Below are positions 20,863 to 32,709 of a stretch of DNA of 64,000 bases, in pieces. Origin of the DNA: Neospora caninum Liverpool (taxonomy: Eukaryota; Apicomplexa; Conoidasida; Eucoccidiorida; Sarcocystidae); the NCBI RefSeq assembly GCF_000208865.1, contig NC_018398.1, forward strand, positions 2,480,001-2,544,000, read 5' to 3'. The translations under genes were made by a program, and so were the position numbers. Position 1 is the stretch's first letter, and each line of letters starts with the position of its first letter. The notes under the pieces are model-generated. The model had not been told where the DNA came from. It ran no database searches and was given only the letters and a program-made list of their open reading frames with translations.

Positions 20863-23800
20863 CAAAACCGTTAAAGTGTCGTGTACCGTGAACGCCACTG
20901 AAGCTGCACGAGCGGCCTCCAATGTGGGCTCGCGTTGTCCGCGGAAAAATATTGTCTCGGTATCTGACCCAGACGCTTAACGAAGTGTATAAAGCGGTTG
21001 ACGCCAATCGTAACAGCTCGAGCAGAGCGCGCATTACTCTGAGAAAAAAACCTTCATCGCTCAACGAGGATGTCGTTCGTGGTTGAAGTGTCGGCAACAA
21101 ATCCCCGGACTGAGCACGGAGGGAGGAGCCCATAATAATCGAAGGGCTCATAGATATATATATATATATATATACGACTAAGTCGCAGAATAATTAGGCT
21201 GTACCTGAAGCGCCTGCGTACCACAGCGACTGATTTTTCGTTTGGCGTGTCTATACCGACATATATATACATATAGATACGCCGCGCTCTTCATGCAGCA
21301 TGAGTCAGATATGTTGAGGCAAAGAATTCGGGGGGAGATGTAGCAGGTTTGTAAAGCAGCAGTTGCTTCCAAATGGTGTAGAGTGAGTACCTAGACACCA
21401 CAAATCATGGAAGGCAGTGGTGCTTGCGATAAAACGGTTCCAGATAGGTACAAAAACATCGGCTCGCAGAACCGTCCCCGCATAGATAGCGTGGGGGACC
21501 AGCTGAAGTGTGACATTCGTTTCTTCCCTACCAGGGAAGAACGCACGGAGATAAAAAAGAATCCGATTGGGAAATGAAGATACAACCCAAAAGACGCCTG
21601 CGTCTTTGGGATTTCACGTCTATGAGATGACGCAGATAGAAAAGAGTTAGCACTCTATTGACTGTAGGGGACCGTTTGATGTCATGTGCTCGGCCGAGGA
21701 CAGAGATCGATGAAGAGAGGCATCGGCAATGCTCGTGATGAGAAGCTGTCGCCTCTCTGAGTTGATCCGTCTTCGGAAGCAATTTGTTGAAGCTGCATAC
21801 ATTTCTCGGCAAACTCGACATCTCCAGCATCCTCGCCAAGTATGGGAATGAAAAGGTGAACGGGGAATGGTTCCTCCCGGCTCTTTGATACATTTGAATC
21901 CCCCGACGAAGAGGTGGCCTGGGTGTACACTTTCGGTCTCCCTCCTACATCTACTTTTTCACCAACCAGAGAGGACAGAGTGGCATACTGCACGGGCTCT
22001 TTGCTAGTTCGCGCCGCCGAATGATAAAGGTGTCGCCTTGCAGTCGGAGGAGAGTTGGGACTGCGTCCAGAGAGACGCCTTGATCCTCTTCCAACTCGAA
22101 ACGATACAGGCGAAACTGAGAAAATGGAATTCGGATGATTGCTCAATGTGTGTGGTAAGTGCCTCAGCCATTCCCGTGGGGCAGCGTCGCATTTGGTTGC
22201 GGGAGAAAATGCCTAGAAAGTAAAAAAACTCCCCTCCGTCACCAACACAAATTGAGCGGTTGTCCGACTGGGTAAAATTCTTTCGTTGTGGCACACCCTG
22301 GCTCTGTATCAGCCGAAAGCGTCAATGAAGAATATTTTACAGTCCACTGAGGTATAACATGGTCGGATCAACCGGCAAAAGGCCTTCGCGAATAGTTGAG
22401 AGTTCAATACATTGGTCAGCATCTACAGTTTCCGACTACCAGCTTGTTTCTTCTCAAAACGTCTGGGCGTCTGCTAGCGAGTTACAGCACTTAATGTGGT
22501 TGCCCCAAGTGTTCAGGTTTGCTGCCATCAAACGCACGGCCCGAAATTTAGACTCCCGCTGACGTTGTTTTCTGTAAGCATACACCTGAAAGTATATATA
22601 TACATATATATGTGTGTAAATAGTTACGTAGGGGTATTTAAATACGTAGGTTATTCAGTGTTTGTGATGCAGTCCCGGCGTGCGGTGGTGGGGAGTGTAC
22701 AAGAACGTGCTCAAACGAAAGAGAACAATCCTAGGACGTGGCAGAAAAAGTGTCCCATGCATCGAAAGGGGAAACAGAAAGAGACTGCAGATGGTCCTAA
22801 AGTCGACTATGATCTTCTTCGGTGATGCAGTCGCTCAAACGTACTCCGGTAAGCTTGCGAAGTGGACGAAGGCTTTCTTGGAGGGGCGGAGCCCGACTTG
22901 TGCTTTGCCTGTCCCCTCCCTCTTCCCTGAACGTTTCGCAACTCACAAAAAGCCTCTGGTGCTTGAACAGCGTATTCTCAGGCTCGGTGCGATGATCGAG
23001 GACCTATTTTGCCTATTCGAATTCGCAAGTCCCTCCTTGCCTCGCTCACTCCGGCTTGCGGTGGGCCTGATCTGGTTGGTTCGTTACATCTGCGAGATTC
23101 CTGCGTTGTCTAATTAGGCAGGTTCGTTGTTAAGCTGTATCCTTTCATCCCAGCGGTCCCACTGGATTCCGTTTTACTTTACATTCGCTTCGTCTGGAAT
23201 CCCGCGCGAATAAGTCGTACCTGTTCGATCATGCGAATGGTAAAGCCGACGTCGTATCGACTTCGGTATCCGGCAACGGGCGAGCAAGGTACAGAAGCAA
23301 AGAGGTTGTCAGCTCTCTTCGGTGACGGCAGAAATGATGCCTCTTTACTCGGATGCGGTGACTTTTCAAACGGTGCCGGCTGTAATTCTCTGAGCATTCA
23401 AATAACATAATTTGTACGAACCCTGAAAAGCTCGTCCGTGGATGCTGGGCAGTTGGAGACGTCTCGTCAGTTGCGGAAAACGAGATCACTGCGACCAGTG
23501 TCACCAAAACTGGGCTTTTGGACGGCCTCTTGACACGACAAGTGATATAAGGAAGTTCGCGCTTTCTGCGGTGCAGGACTGTCACAAGCCAAGAGGCGAG
23601 CCCTGGACAATTTTGGTCTTTCTCTTGACTGTCTCTACCAAGGACGAGTTTACCCTTATCTCTCATTTTCACGGGGTGACGGTTGTCTGAGTTTGGCTTA
23701 CAGCCGACCACAAGGTCCTTGGACCGCCAGCTGCCGCTAGTAAGCCTTTCTGTGCCACATTATAAGACGTTTAAAATCGCTCTGGCGGAGGTGGGGCCCG

Positions 23801-26444
23801 GTTCCGAACCGCACTGTGTGTTGTTGAGACGAAGCATGCGTTCTGGTGTGTTGTGTGTGAAGCCAGCAGTGGAGCGGACAAGGGTCTTGTTGAGAAAGAA
23901 GGCAAGAGAAAAAAGTACGAGAAGAGAGAAAAAAGGGAACCAGCTGGTGTCCCTCGAAACGACACTGTGGGAGACCGAAGCCAATACAGGAAGGCATATC
24001 ATCGTGCACGACGTGAGGCTCCCATATATCAACAGGACAGGACCACTAGATGCTCCGACGCATTCGCTCCCCACGCGCGTTTCTCGTATTCTGACCCGCA
24101 TGTCATTTTCTCTGCTGCTTTTCGTGCGTGCGGAGACAAACAGGGAGGAGTCCTTTCGGCCCTGGCCCGAGACGACGAAAGGCCACCATTCTGGCAACGA
24201 GATGGTGAGGAGGCAGGTCTGGGAAGAAATCCGAACTCCGAACTGTCTGGGAAGAAGTTCATGAGACTTTTTTTGACGCTGAAACAGCCGTACTCCCCGT
24301 CCGCACTCCGTGGCATTAACCTGTGCTGCATCGTGGCCCCTGACACTCTAGTGTACAATACGCCATCAAGCCGTCAAACGAATCGCTAAAATTGTGCCGT
24401 TTAAGAAGCAAGATTTTCTCGGAGGTGTGACTGAGAGAAGCATTCAGTGACATCACACGCAGCTGTCCCTTCACACCACCATCGAATTACAGTAGCTCCG
24501 TCTTGGTAGGTCGCTTCAAACCAGGGCTTCCGAGATAGCGAACAAGGTATGCTACGGTGACTCGCCACTTTCGAAAAAGCAGCGTTTTCCCTCGTGGAGT
24601 TGCTTCTTGAAGTGGACTTGGATGAAGCAGGATCTTGAGAGCCTTCTTAGCGGCAGCTTCTGCTAACACCCTCGCCTTTTCCCTCTTCAGTAGCGTAGAG
24701 TATATTGACAGTTACCGTACTCACAAGGGACGCTCTTCGCAACAGGTGAAAACGGGTGATATGGCGCTGAAATCAAGGCCTAGTTTTTTAGACTATGAAG
24801 GGCTTGAATAAGACCACAACAGCCCGCCGAGGAGTTGTGAACACCCTGATCAAGAAAGCCATTACAATGCGCTGATCCGCCCTGCAACACCAGCACGCCG
24901 GCCGGTATGAGACCAGTGATAAACAGCAGGGAAGTGCTTTTCCTACTCCGATCCTGGGACTGGTGTTGTGGCCGACAGGTGTTTCAAGAACGGATTTCGC
25001 TGCTTTGTATCCAAGCAGAGGCGAAGGACACCGGAGAGGCGGCTACAGGCCAGGCACAAGAACGGTACACGCATGTGCAAGTCTTTTTTCGGGGGGGGTG
25101 GCGAAATGACCGCTCTCTCTTTTTTTCAGGGTTAAAAAAACGTTTCTGAGCAGGTGAGAACTGCCAGTCGCTAAATCACGGACGAGAGAGCAGAGACTAG
25201 ATGTGCATCTGACTTTTCACGGATCAAAAAGGGCTGCTTGCCGTTTGTGCGGCAGCCGCTGCGCCACCGCCTGCACATCGGCTTATATTCGGTGCTACCT
25301 TTACGACTCAGAGGGGTTCTTACGGTTGGTACTTTTTCTCTGTACAATCGCAGGCTTCGTCGGCATCCACAGGCAAGCGAAATGACTGTTGATGTGGAAG
25401 AGAGCAGTCCGAAAACAATCTCCGTTTCCACAGGACAGCTTGCTCGCAATTCTGCTCCACAATTGTTTCCAAGTGTGTTCTTTTTCCCGTGTTGGCGTAG
25501 GGTCGTTTGCTGGGAGCTAAGAAAGCAACCTGTGACATGGAAGGCTCTGAGCGTCGACTTCTTTTCGTACTCTGGATTGTTTCCTTCCTTCAATTTGCAG
25601 AAAGAGCCGGTTTTTCACACATTCGCCAATGACTACACACGCGACCATTTCCTGGTGTGCTGCGGTTAGATGCTCGTCCGTTTATTCTTCGTTTTTTCGC
25701 CACCTCACCACTCGGTTCTCTCGAGGGGCTTCTCTGCTCGGTAAAAAACGCAGCGCCCTGTAACAAGCCGGACTTTCTTGTTTCCAATACTGGCGGGTAT
25801 TTTGTCCAGCTTTCGCTGCGGCACCTTTGAAGCCGATTAAAGGGTGCAATTTGATGCTTCTCAGCCGCTTCATGTTTCTATTTATCGCCAAACCCAGCCC
25901 CCCCCCCCCCCTGTGGCAGTTAAACTCTCGAAGCAGATCTCGTCCTCCGTGAAGGCATATTGTACCCCCCAATCCACTTTCAGTGCCAGGTCGCGCGGTG
26001 TCGTTCCTCCAGCTTCCACGTACCTTCTGCGTAACGCGCTGTGTGGACAGGTAGAATGACGCGGTTTTATACGGCAACGCGCGATTGTCTCGAGTGAACT
26101 TGCCGCTGTGCCCCCTTCTTGAGAGACAGGGCGTTTCTCTCCTCTGGGACTGGATCAGGGGGACTCTCTCCCCTTCATCATCTCTTCTTTGCCTTGCGGC
26201 TGCCGTCTTCTTCGTCTTCCGCCTGGGATACACAGGAGGGGAATTCTCGTGAAGGTTCCTGCAATCTTCCTAGATCCCCCTCCCCCTCTTTCGTGTATCC
26301 ACGAGGGCTCTTGGTTTGTCTGTTTCTGTGAACATCTGACGCGTGAAACGCCCTGCCTCGCCGTCCGGAATCGAGAAAGGCAGTTTGCTGCGACCTGCGT
26401 CGACGTCACCGTGCCACACGAATTTTTATTATCGGCGATTCACC
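20863..26444. other. Gene-poor 5.6-kb spacer between the protease and V-ATPase G
   Basis: AT-richer than the flanking genes. It holds the ASP3 3' UTR and the V-ATPase G promoter and leader (pyrimidine-rich just before 26445). There are (TA)n tracts at 21150-21175 and near 22594-22616, and a C run at about 25900. Several moderately long open frames occur (minus 21682-22146, minus 23229-23711, plus 23683-24264 overlapping plus 23853-24389). None has a recognisable domain or a convincing chain of splice sites. A lineage-specific gene or a non-coding transcript cannot be excluded. Confidence 0.45.
21150..21175. repeat. (TA)n microsatellite
   Basis: Twelve or so TA units downstream of the protease gene. 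Confidence 0.85.
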
Positions 26445-28456
26445 ATGGCAGGAGCCAAGGGCTCGAACGCCCTCATTCAACAGCTTCTGGAGGCAGAGGA
26501 GGAGGCCGACACGATCGTCAACAAAGCAAAGGAAAGTGAGTACAGCCCGAATGTATGCTGGTACTTTACCTTTTCTGCTCGCCAGCAGTGTGAATTTGAA
26601 CGAGGGAGAGATTCCACGTCTCTTCCCATCCATACACTCCCTGGGAGAGGATACGTTTCGTTCTCTGATTTCGAGAAGACACAGGGAGACGTGTCACGCG
26701 TGTGCGGCCGCCGGAGTTTACCTCTCAGCACTCTCCAAACCCATCGTAGTCTGAGCTGGTCTGCCTTCCTCGAGTTTCATTTCCCGCGCGAGCGTCTCTC
26801 TGCGGCGTTAACTGGGACTCCCCACCGGTCTGACACTCTGTAGACGACCCGAACTTCTTCCCTTCTGCTCGGTGTCCGGAGAAGCCCGAGCGAAGTTGGT
26901 GTACTGACATCGGAAGTCTACATGACTTTCGACGCGCTCGCGAAGGGCATTCTCGTGGGGATGTTGCAGTATCTATAGCCCCGACGGCCGTGCTGAGTTC
27001 TGCTATCTCACAGTCAGGAAGACTGTTTGCTTTCCAGAGGGTGCGGCATCCATCCTGAAAAGCATGCGAGACTCTGTCCGTGGCAGATGTGTCACGGCCA
27101 TTATTGGGGATTTCGTCTCCTCCACTTTTCCTCGATCGTCTCTACCGTGATGTCGGGATGCAAAACAGGCTGTGTGCTGCCAGCGCACCGCCGATGGAGT
27201 GGGGGCTGAAACTGACGTGTACAAAACACTGAATGAGGCCCGTGGACGAGATGAACGCGCCATCGAGTCCAGGTTCTTTATGTGCGCTTTGTACTTTCTT
27301 TCTGTCATGTAATCGCCGTGCGCTTTCCGTATGCGTTCAGTCGACAGTCCTTCCTTAATAGCGTGTGCTGTTTTCTTTACGTAGACCGAGTGAAGATGCT
27401 TAAGGACGCACGCTTCAGCGCTGAGGAGGAGCTGAAGGTGTTCCGCGCCAAAGAAGAAGAGCGGTTCAAGGCGGAATTCGAACAGGTATGTGCCACCACT
27501 GAAGCTTCGGGGACATGCAGCTTTTTTGGGAGCGACGCCTGAGTATGGTGGCGTGCGTGGTCAAGTCGAACCGTTCATAGGTCTTTGTCGGCAGTTTCCC
27601 GCCCCTCATGTCGTAAGCTCCAGCTGATTATCTGTGGGTACGTATCGCTGTAGATCTGCGGTAGCCTCACATAAGCGGGTCACACCTACTTTGAACAGAC
27701 CGCATTGGAACAGCGCGTTTGTGACAATGTGCAGCGTAGCTGTAGGCGATGAAAAGATGCTTACTAGGCTGTGTGCCCTGTGGTCATATATATGCGGTCT
27801 CGAGGGGAGCCTAACGATGCCGAGTTTCATTAGTTTTCTGCAACTCGCGCGTAACACTGAGAAACGGCCCGGGATTCGGCAAGGCGCGCCGCTGTCGGTT
27901 TTTCTCGCGTGTCCGGAGAAAGACTTAGAGCTTCACGCGGGAAGTGCAACGTGCGCATGCGTGGGAAACCGTTGTCAGATAGACGCGTGTGTGCCTCCGC
28001 TTTCGAAGAATCTGACGGAATGGGACGATTTCGCGATTTTCTTTTCCATGATCAAGTCCATGAAGACTTGCGTACATGGTTCAACCTTTTTTTCACGGTA
28101 TAGGAACATTTGGTTCCTGGTATCTTCGACGGGCTATTCTTTAACTCTCATACCCACCCCACTACGTTGTCCTCGTTTCAAACGCTGAAAGGGAGAACTT
28201 GCATGAGGCATTTTCGCCTTTTTTGTGGCTCCATTTTTGCCGTTCTGTACAGACAGCGGGGCAAGAAGACTCTCTTGTGTCGAGCTTGGAGGCAAAAACG
28301 AAAGGCGAGATCGAGGGCATCAAACAAGACTATATGGAGAACAAAGACAAACTCATCGATTTTATTCATAGAAAGGTCATGGACGTTGATCTTACGTTGG
28401 ATACTGAGATGATTGCTGTGCTACGCACCTGCGACAAACGAGGCGTGACTCCGTAA
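26445..28456 (+). CDS. V-type H+-ATPase subunit G
   Basis: Peripheral-stalk subunit G of the vacuolar proton pump; with subunit E it forms the coiled-coil stator joining V1 to V0. Exons: 26445-26535, 27385-27485 and 28253-28456, with junction phases 1 and 0, giving 131 residues, close to the usual 115-130. The N-terminus (LIQQLLEAEEEADTIVNKAKE) followed by NRVKMLKDARFSAEEELKVFR is the hallmark of subunit G. The middle is a charged helix and the C-terminal part (EIEGIKQDYMENKDKLIDF) continues it, ending DKRGVTP. The start codon follows an acaccATGg-like context. The pump acidifies endolysosomal and secretory compartments, which fits the secretory theme of the neighbouring protease, but no co-regulation is visible. 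Confidence 0.92.
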
Positions 28457-30261
28457 CTTACGCGGAGCATCGAACCTGTGGATAAAAAGGGGGCGTTTCT
28501 GATGCGATGCCATTTCTGGTGTGGAAAATTTTTGTCGCGGGCGTCTTCGTGTGTTTGTCCTTGGGACACTGAGACACGACTGGAGAGTCGAAACGCTGCG
28601 GAGTCCTTGCTTCTCGCTGCTCGCTAAATCGAAACAAAACATAGCGCATGCAGATGCACGTGCTCAAAAAAGGCAATGACGGCGGATTCTGGCTGAGTGT
28701 ACACGGGGGCCGAGATAGTTATAAAAACCAGCGGTGGTTGTGACAAGACAGAACAGTCGGTCACTGGATACACTTACAGGACACCAGAGATACCTGCAGA
28801 ATGCTGTGATCGGCGCGAAATCTAACCGCTCTCAGGGCTGTACTTTTCTCCTAAACCGCCAACGCGGTGAGGCAGAAAATGTACGAATCAAAATTCGCAC
28901 CACCCTGCACAAGCAAGAAAGCTGCTGTGCACTTCAATCATACCAAAGCTGACAGCGTCCAGATAGGCACCCTGGAGACAGTGAGGTGGAATTTGAGCTG
29001 CAGTCGCGACTACGTCGTGAGCATTTGCCGAATTACTAGAACCTCTCTATTATAGGTTTCGTATTTTTAAATTCTACTTCCGCTTGCGGAGCCGTCATGC
29101 CTGTTTCTGGATTGTTCTCGCGTCAAGAACAGAAAGCCCCTCGCCTCGGTTGTCTGCTCCTAGGATATGTTGAGATGTATACCAGCGGCCCGAACACACG
29201 TAGTGAGCCAGCACGAACGACTGTTACCTCTCAGCTCCTGTTTCTAATACACATATTATTTGTCTGAATAAACTGATTTGTGATCCTCTATCATCTAGCG
29301 GTCCCATATGCACAACAGCAGCTACGAAGTGCAAATGCACGGTGTGTTTTTACAGCCCTGACGACCGTCGTGATTTGCCGGGACAACTGATTCGTTCCCC
29401 TCGTACTCCTAATCCGAGAAGCATTACGGTTTTCTAATGAACCGCAAGCGACATTACATGTGCGGCGTCCCTCACAAACCCACAGTCTGAAGCATGCCCA
29501 CACCGAAGCAGCTTGGTGGTCAAGAAACAAAACGGCTCCACTGCCCAAATGGGACCGCCGACTCCGAACGACATGTAGACAGGACTTGCAGTCAGGCTAC
29601 CCTCTGCCGCGTCACCTGGAGCAACGAAGCTGGGCATGCGCGTCGAATTCTTCTGTGCCTAGGAGATAAGTGTCTACCGCTGACAGGTGTGCTCTTTCGG
29701 ACAGTCGGAATACCCAAGGTCAAGCAGTCTTTCAGGTTGACTACCTGACTCCAGAGAAGGCTACCGAGAGCTTTTGCTCTGAAACGCTTCGGACTATGAC
29801 AACTCCGGCACCGCTGGAGAAAATAAATTGGCAAATCTCTTGCACAACCACGGACGAGTCACATCAGGATGCTTCCATCGGTTTAACCGTCCTGTGACGA
29901 CCAAGGAAAATTTCTTTTCTCTTTACAAAACTGTTACACATCATCGACAAGACTGTTTCGGGGTTCCTTCTCAGCCGGTTTAGCCCGATAAGGTGGCGAG
30001 GGCAGTCGACAGATTTCCAACCAATTCCGTCACAAGCAACTCAGTATCCGGGAATAAATCTATCCTTTTACAAAACCCGAAAACTCAATCGAGCTCCACA
30101 TTCGCTTAGGAATGCCAGGGATGGCCCCTCTTCATGGATGCTTCAAGTTTGGCGTACGTTCCCTCGTGTGAATGCTATTTAATACGTAACGGTTGGACGA
30201 GATGTAGACACTCTGGATTCTTAACGCTCGTCTTGCACTTTCTTCTCAACTGGTCTAGAGA
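28457..30261. other. Spacer between convergent V-ATPase G and the 30262-30948 gene
   Basis: AT-rich DNA between two genes whose 3' ends face each other, so it should contain two 3' UTRs and terminators. Only short frames are present; I see nothing else in it. Confidence 0.55.
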
Positions 30262-30948
30262 TCACCAACAAAACTTATCTCGTCCTTGCTTGCACCGTTC
30301 GTCCAGTCTTTCTTCAGCAGTCAATTCGTGGTCTGCTTTTCGGGAAACTACCTTGTATCCCCACATACCCGTTTTTTCCCGAACCGTGACAATTTTGGCG
30401 GCTTTTTTCAGGTTCTTCTGAAGCTGTCTGGAGACCTCATCTTGAATGACCTTGTCAAAATCTCCGTCGGAATCACCTTTTTGCCGCTTTCTGTCGCGGC
30501 TGGCTGCTTTCTGTGCCTTCTTGCGCAAGATAGCTCCTTCCTTTCTGATTGCAAAAGTGGTTGTGCTGACGAGATCTGTTGAGAAACCGTCAGAGACAGT
30601 CATGCTGCGATTTGTCATGATTTTACTGATTATCCGCCTTTCGACCTGGTGTGTGAGCGGATGCTTGATCATTAAAACATCTCCTGTTTCACACTGATCC
30701 ATGAATTTGGTCTCAAAGCCCTGAATTGTGCTGCCGCTGGAAACAATGCGGCCTTCTCCTTCTACCTCTTCAACCTCCTCTAGCTCGAGTCCCTCCTCGT
30801 CTTCTCTTGACTCATCTCCTTCTCTCTCCCGCTTCCTGTGCTTCTTTTTGCGTTCCTTCTTCTTCTCATCTTTCAAACTTCCCCGGCCCTTAAACACGAG
30901 GGCACCGCTCCTTCTCTCATAGAGACTCTTCGATATATCATCAGACAT
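30262..30948 (-). CDS. Conserved-looking basic protein of unknown function, single exon
   Basis: Intact 228-residue frame with an ATG at 30948. I do not recognise a named family. Residues 1-30 (LYERRSGALVFKGRGSLK) followed by a Lys/Arg-rich run resemble the start of FAM32A-type nuclear proteins. Residues 40-65 are acidic. The centre, about 65-140, reads as a small beta domain: GRIVSSGSTIQGFETKF, then CETGDVLMI, RRIISKIMTNRSMTVSDGF and STTTFAIRK. This spacing of Gly, GD and alternating hydrophobic residues is like the beta-sandwich repeats of phage tail proteins (inference). A basic helical segment follows, then the C-terminus HELTAEERLDERCKQGRDKFCW (last Cys-Trp). Codon use and the absence of stops support a real gene, probably nuclear or nucleolar from its charge. 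It is divergent from the gene starting at 32710. Confidence 0.75.
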   Translation of the reverse strand: MSDDISKSLYERRSGALVFKGRGSLKDEKKKERKKKHRKREREGDESREDEEGLELEEVEEVEGEGRIVSSGSTIQGFETKFMDQCETGDVLMIKHPLTHQVERRIISKIMTNRSMTVSDGFSTDLVSTTTFAIRKEGAILRKKAQKAASRDRKRQKGDSDGDFDKVIQDEVSRQLQKNLKKAAKIVTVREKTGMWGYKVVSRKADHELTAEERLDERCKQGRDKFCW

Positions 30949-32709
30949 TGTGCAGACAAAACTTCAAGACGGGCGAGGCTCGGGTGGTTCGACACCGCAC
31001 TCAATCCCACTCCACCTCGTGACGCTGTTTGTTCCTGTGGGCTGTTGACAAGCGGAAAAAAGGCTGTACTTTGCACACTGCCACAGGGAGGAAAATGTGT
31101 GGACGCACCGTTATCTTACCCTTGCGTGGGCGGCAACCGCCTGCCTCAACTGCAAGTGCTTTCCCCCTGTATGGCACCGCTTAGAGAAGAAACTGTTTTT
31201 ATCGATTGCAGACCATTACGCGAAAGAGATTAGGCTCGAGGCTTTAGGATGACTTGTTGTACGTCACCGGGGAACGGCAAAGAACGTCACACAGATGGGA
31301 ACACGGCCAGCCACCGTAGGTCCACGCCGACTTCTCCTTCGACATGCGGTAAGGCTTCAGAGACATCACCCATAACAACCACTCACATGGTCTCAGGGAA
31401 ATGGGCATGAATCATTAATGACAAAGGACCAGTCATCCATAAAGTGATGCTGCTGCAGCTGCCCTCATGGAGGAACCGTCGCCGCTGTTTACGTTTCCAG
31501 GGCACTGCACCTCGATCCACGCCGTCGTCATCTGAGGTCGACCAATTGTCAGTTTCCGATGAAGTGCGAATGACAAAAGTTCGGTTCCTTTTTGTGGTCA
31601 TAGTCACGAAAAACTATGAGTCACGTACAAACACGGAAACGGAACTGACCAGCGAAGTTCTTCAGCAACGCGCCAGTTGTCTTGCCGCATCCGGTTCGCC
31701 ACGATGCTCCGGCGACCCGAAGGCCACACGCCCAGGTCCACTAAAAAAATGGCCGACGTGCTTCCTGCAGAAAAGGATTTATCATAAAACGCGATTGCTG
31801 ATTTTTTCGCAACTTCTAATCCTTTGGTCCAGGGCTATCATCACATGCGCGCTTGCATGACGAGACGCAGCGCCGCGCATGCATGTGTACGCGTATACAC
31901 ACGCTGTCTGGAGCTGTGTATGGGCTGGCAACATCAGCAAGAAACAGATCAACGATGACCAATGCAGACGTGTGCCACCGCGTAAGTCGAGCGGAGGCAG
32001 GCGGCTTATCTTCTTTTTTGTGACAAGTTTTGAATGCCGTTGTTTTTTGCAACCGCAGCGCTCTGGCTGCTCCACAGGGACGGGGCGTAGTCCTGTTCAC
32101 GGTTTGGCGGTAACAGCGTACTTCCGTGTTGCTTCACGAGACACCGTCACCTGTTGTCCTTTTTTTCCTCGAAAAAGGCCATCCTCTCAACTCTGCAGGT
32201 TGCTTTTTTGAGGAGTACCCCTCTCTCCTTTCTTGCGTTCTGTGGAAACGCCTCGGAATGCACTGTTTACTGGTGCGGCGTAGTGGCGCGGATGCCTGTG
32301 AATTCGACGACTTCAACGCCCAACTGTGACTGCCTCTTCACTGCTGTGTATGTACAGTCCGTTCAACGCCCTACCCATCTTCGTGGTAGCTGCGTTTCTG
32401 TTGCGCCTGCCAGAAAGCAACTGTGTGTCTCGAAAATTCCTCACGCGTTGACCCTAGACATTCAGTGCCGAAACGCAAGTGGCCCCGGCGACGCTTGCGA
32501 GAGGGGCGACAATTTTGTTGAAAGCGCAGGCTTGCCTGGCTTCCCTGATTAGATGTGATATGCCTGTGGTACCAGCGGTCCTGCTAACCTGTTGAGCGTT
32601 TTTGGCGCAAAGCATCAAACCGGGGCAATATCACTTGTTTTACCGACACAGCACCTTCCGTATCCATCTGTGTCCGTCCGCGGTGGAGTTTCTGAAGCTG
32701 CTATGAACA
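30949..32709. other. Divergent-promoter spacer
   Basis: Region between two genes transcribed outward, so both promoters should be here. I found no supported gene; short frames occur in all phases. An ATG-rich stretch around 32590-32710 belongs to the leader of the plus-strand gene. Confidence 0.5.
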
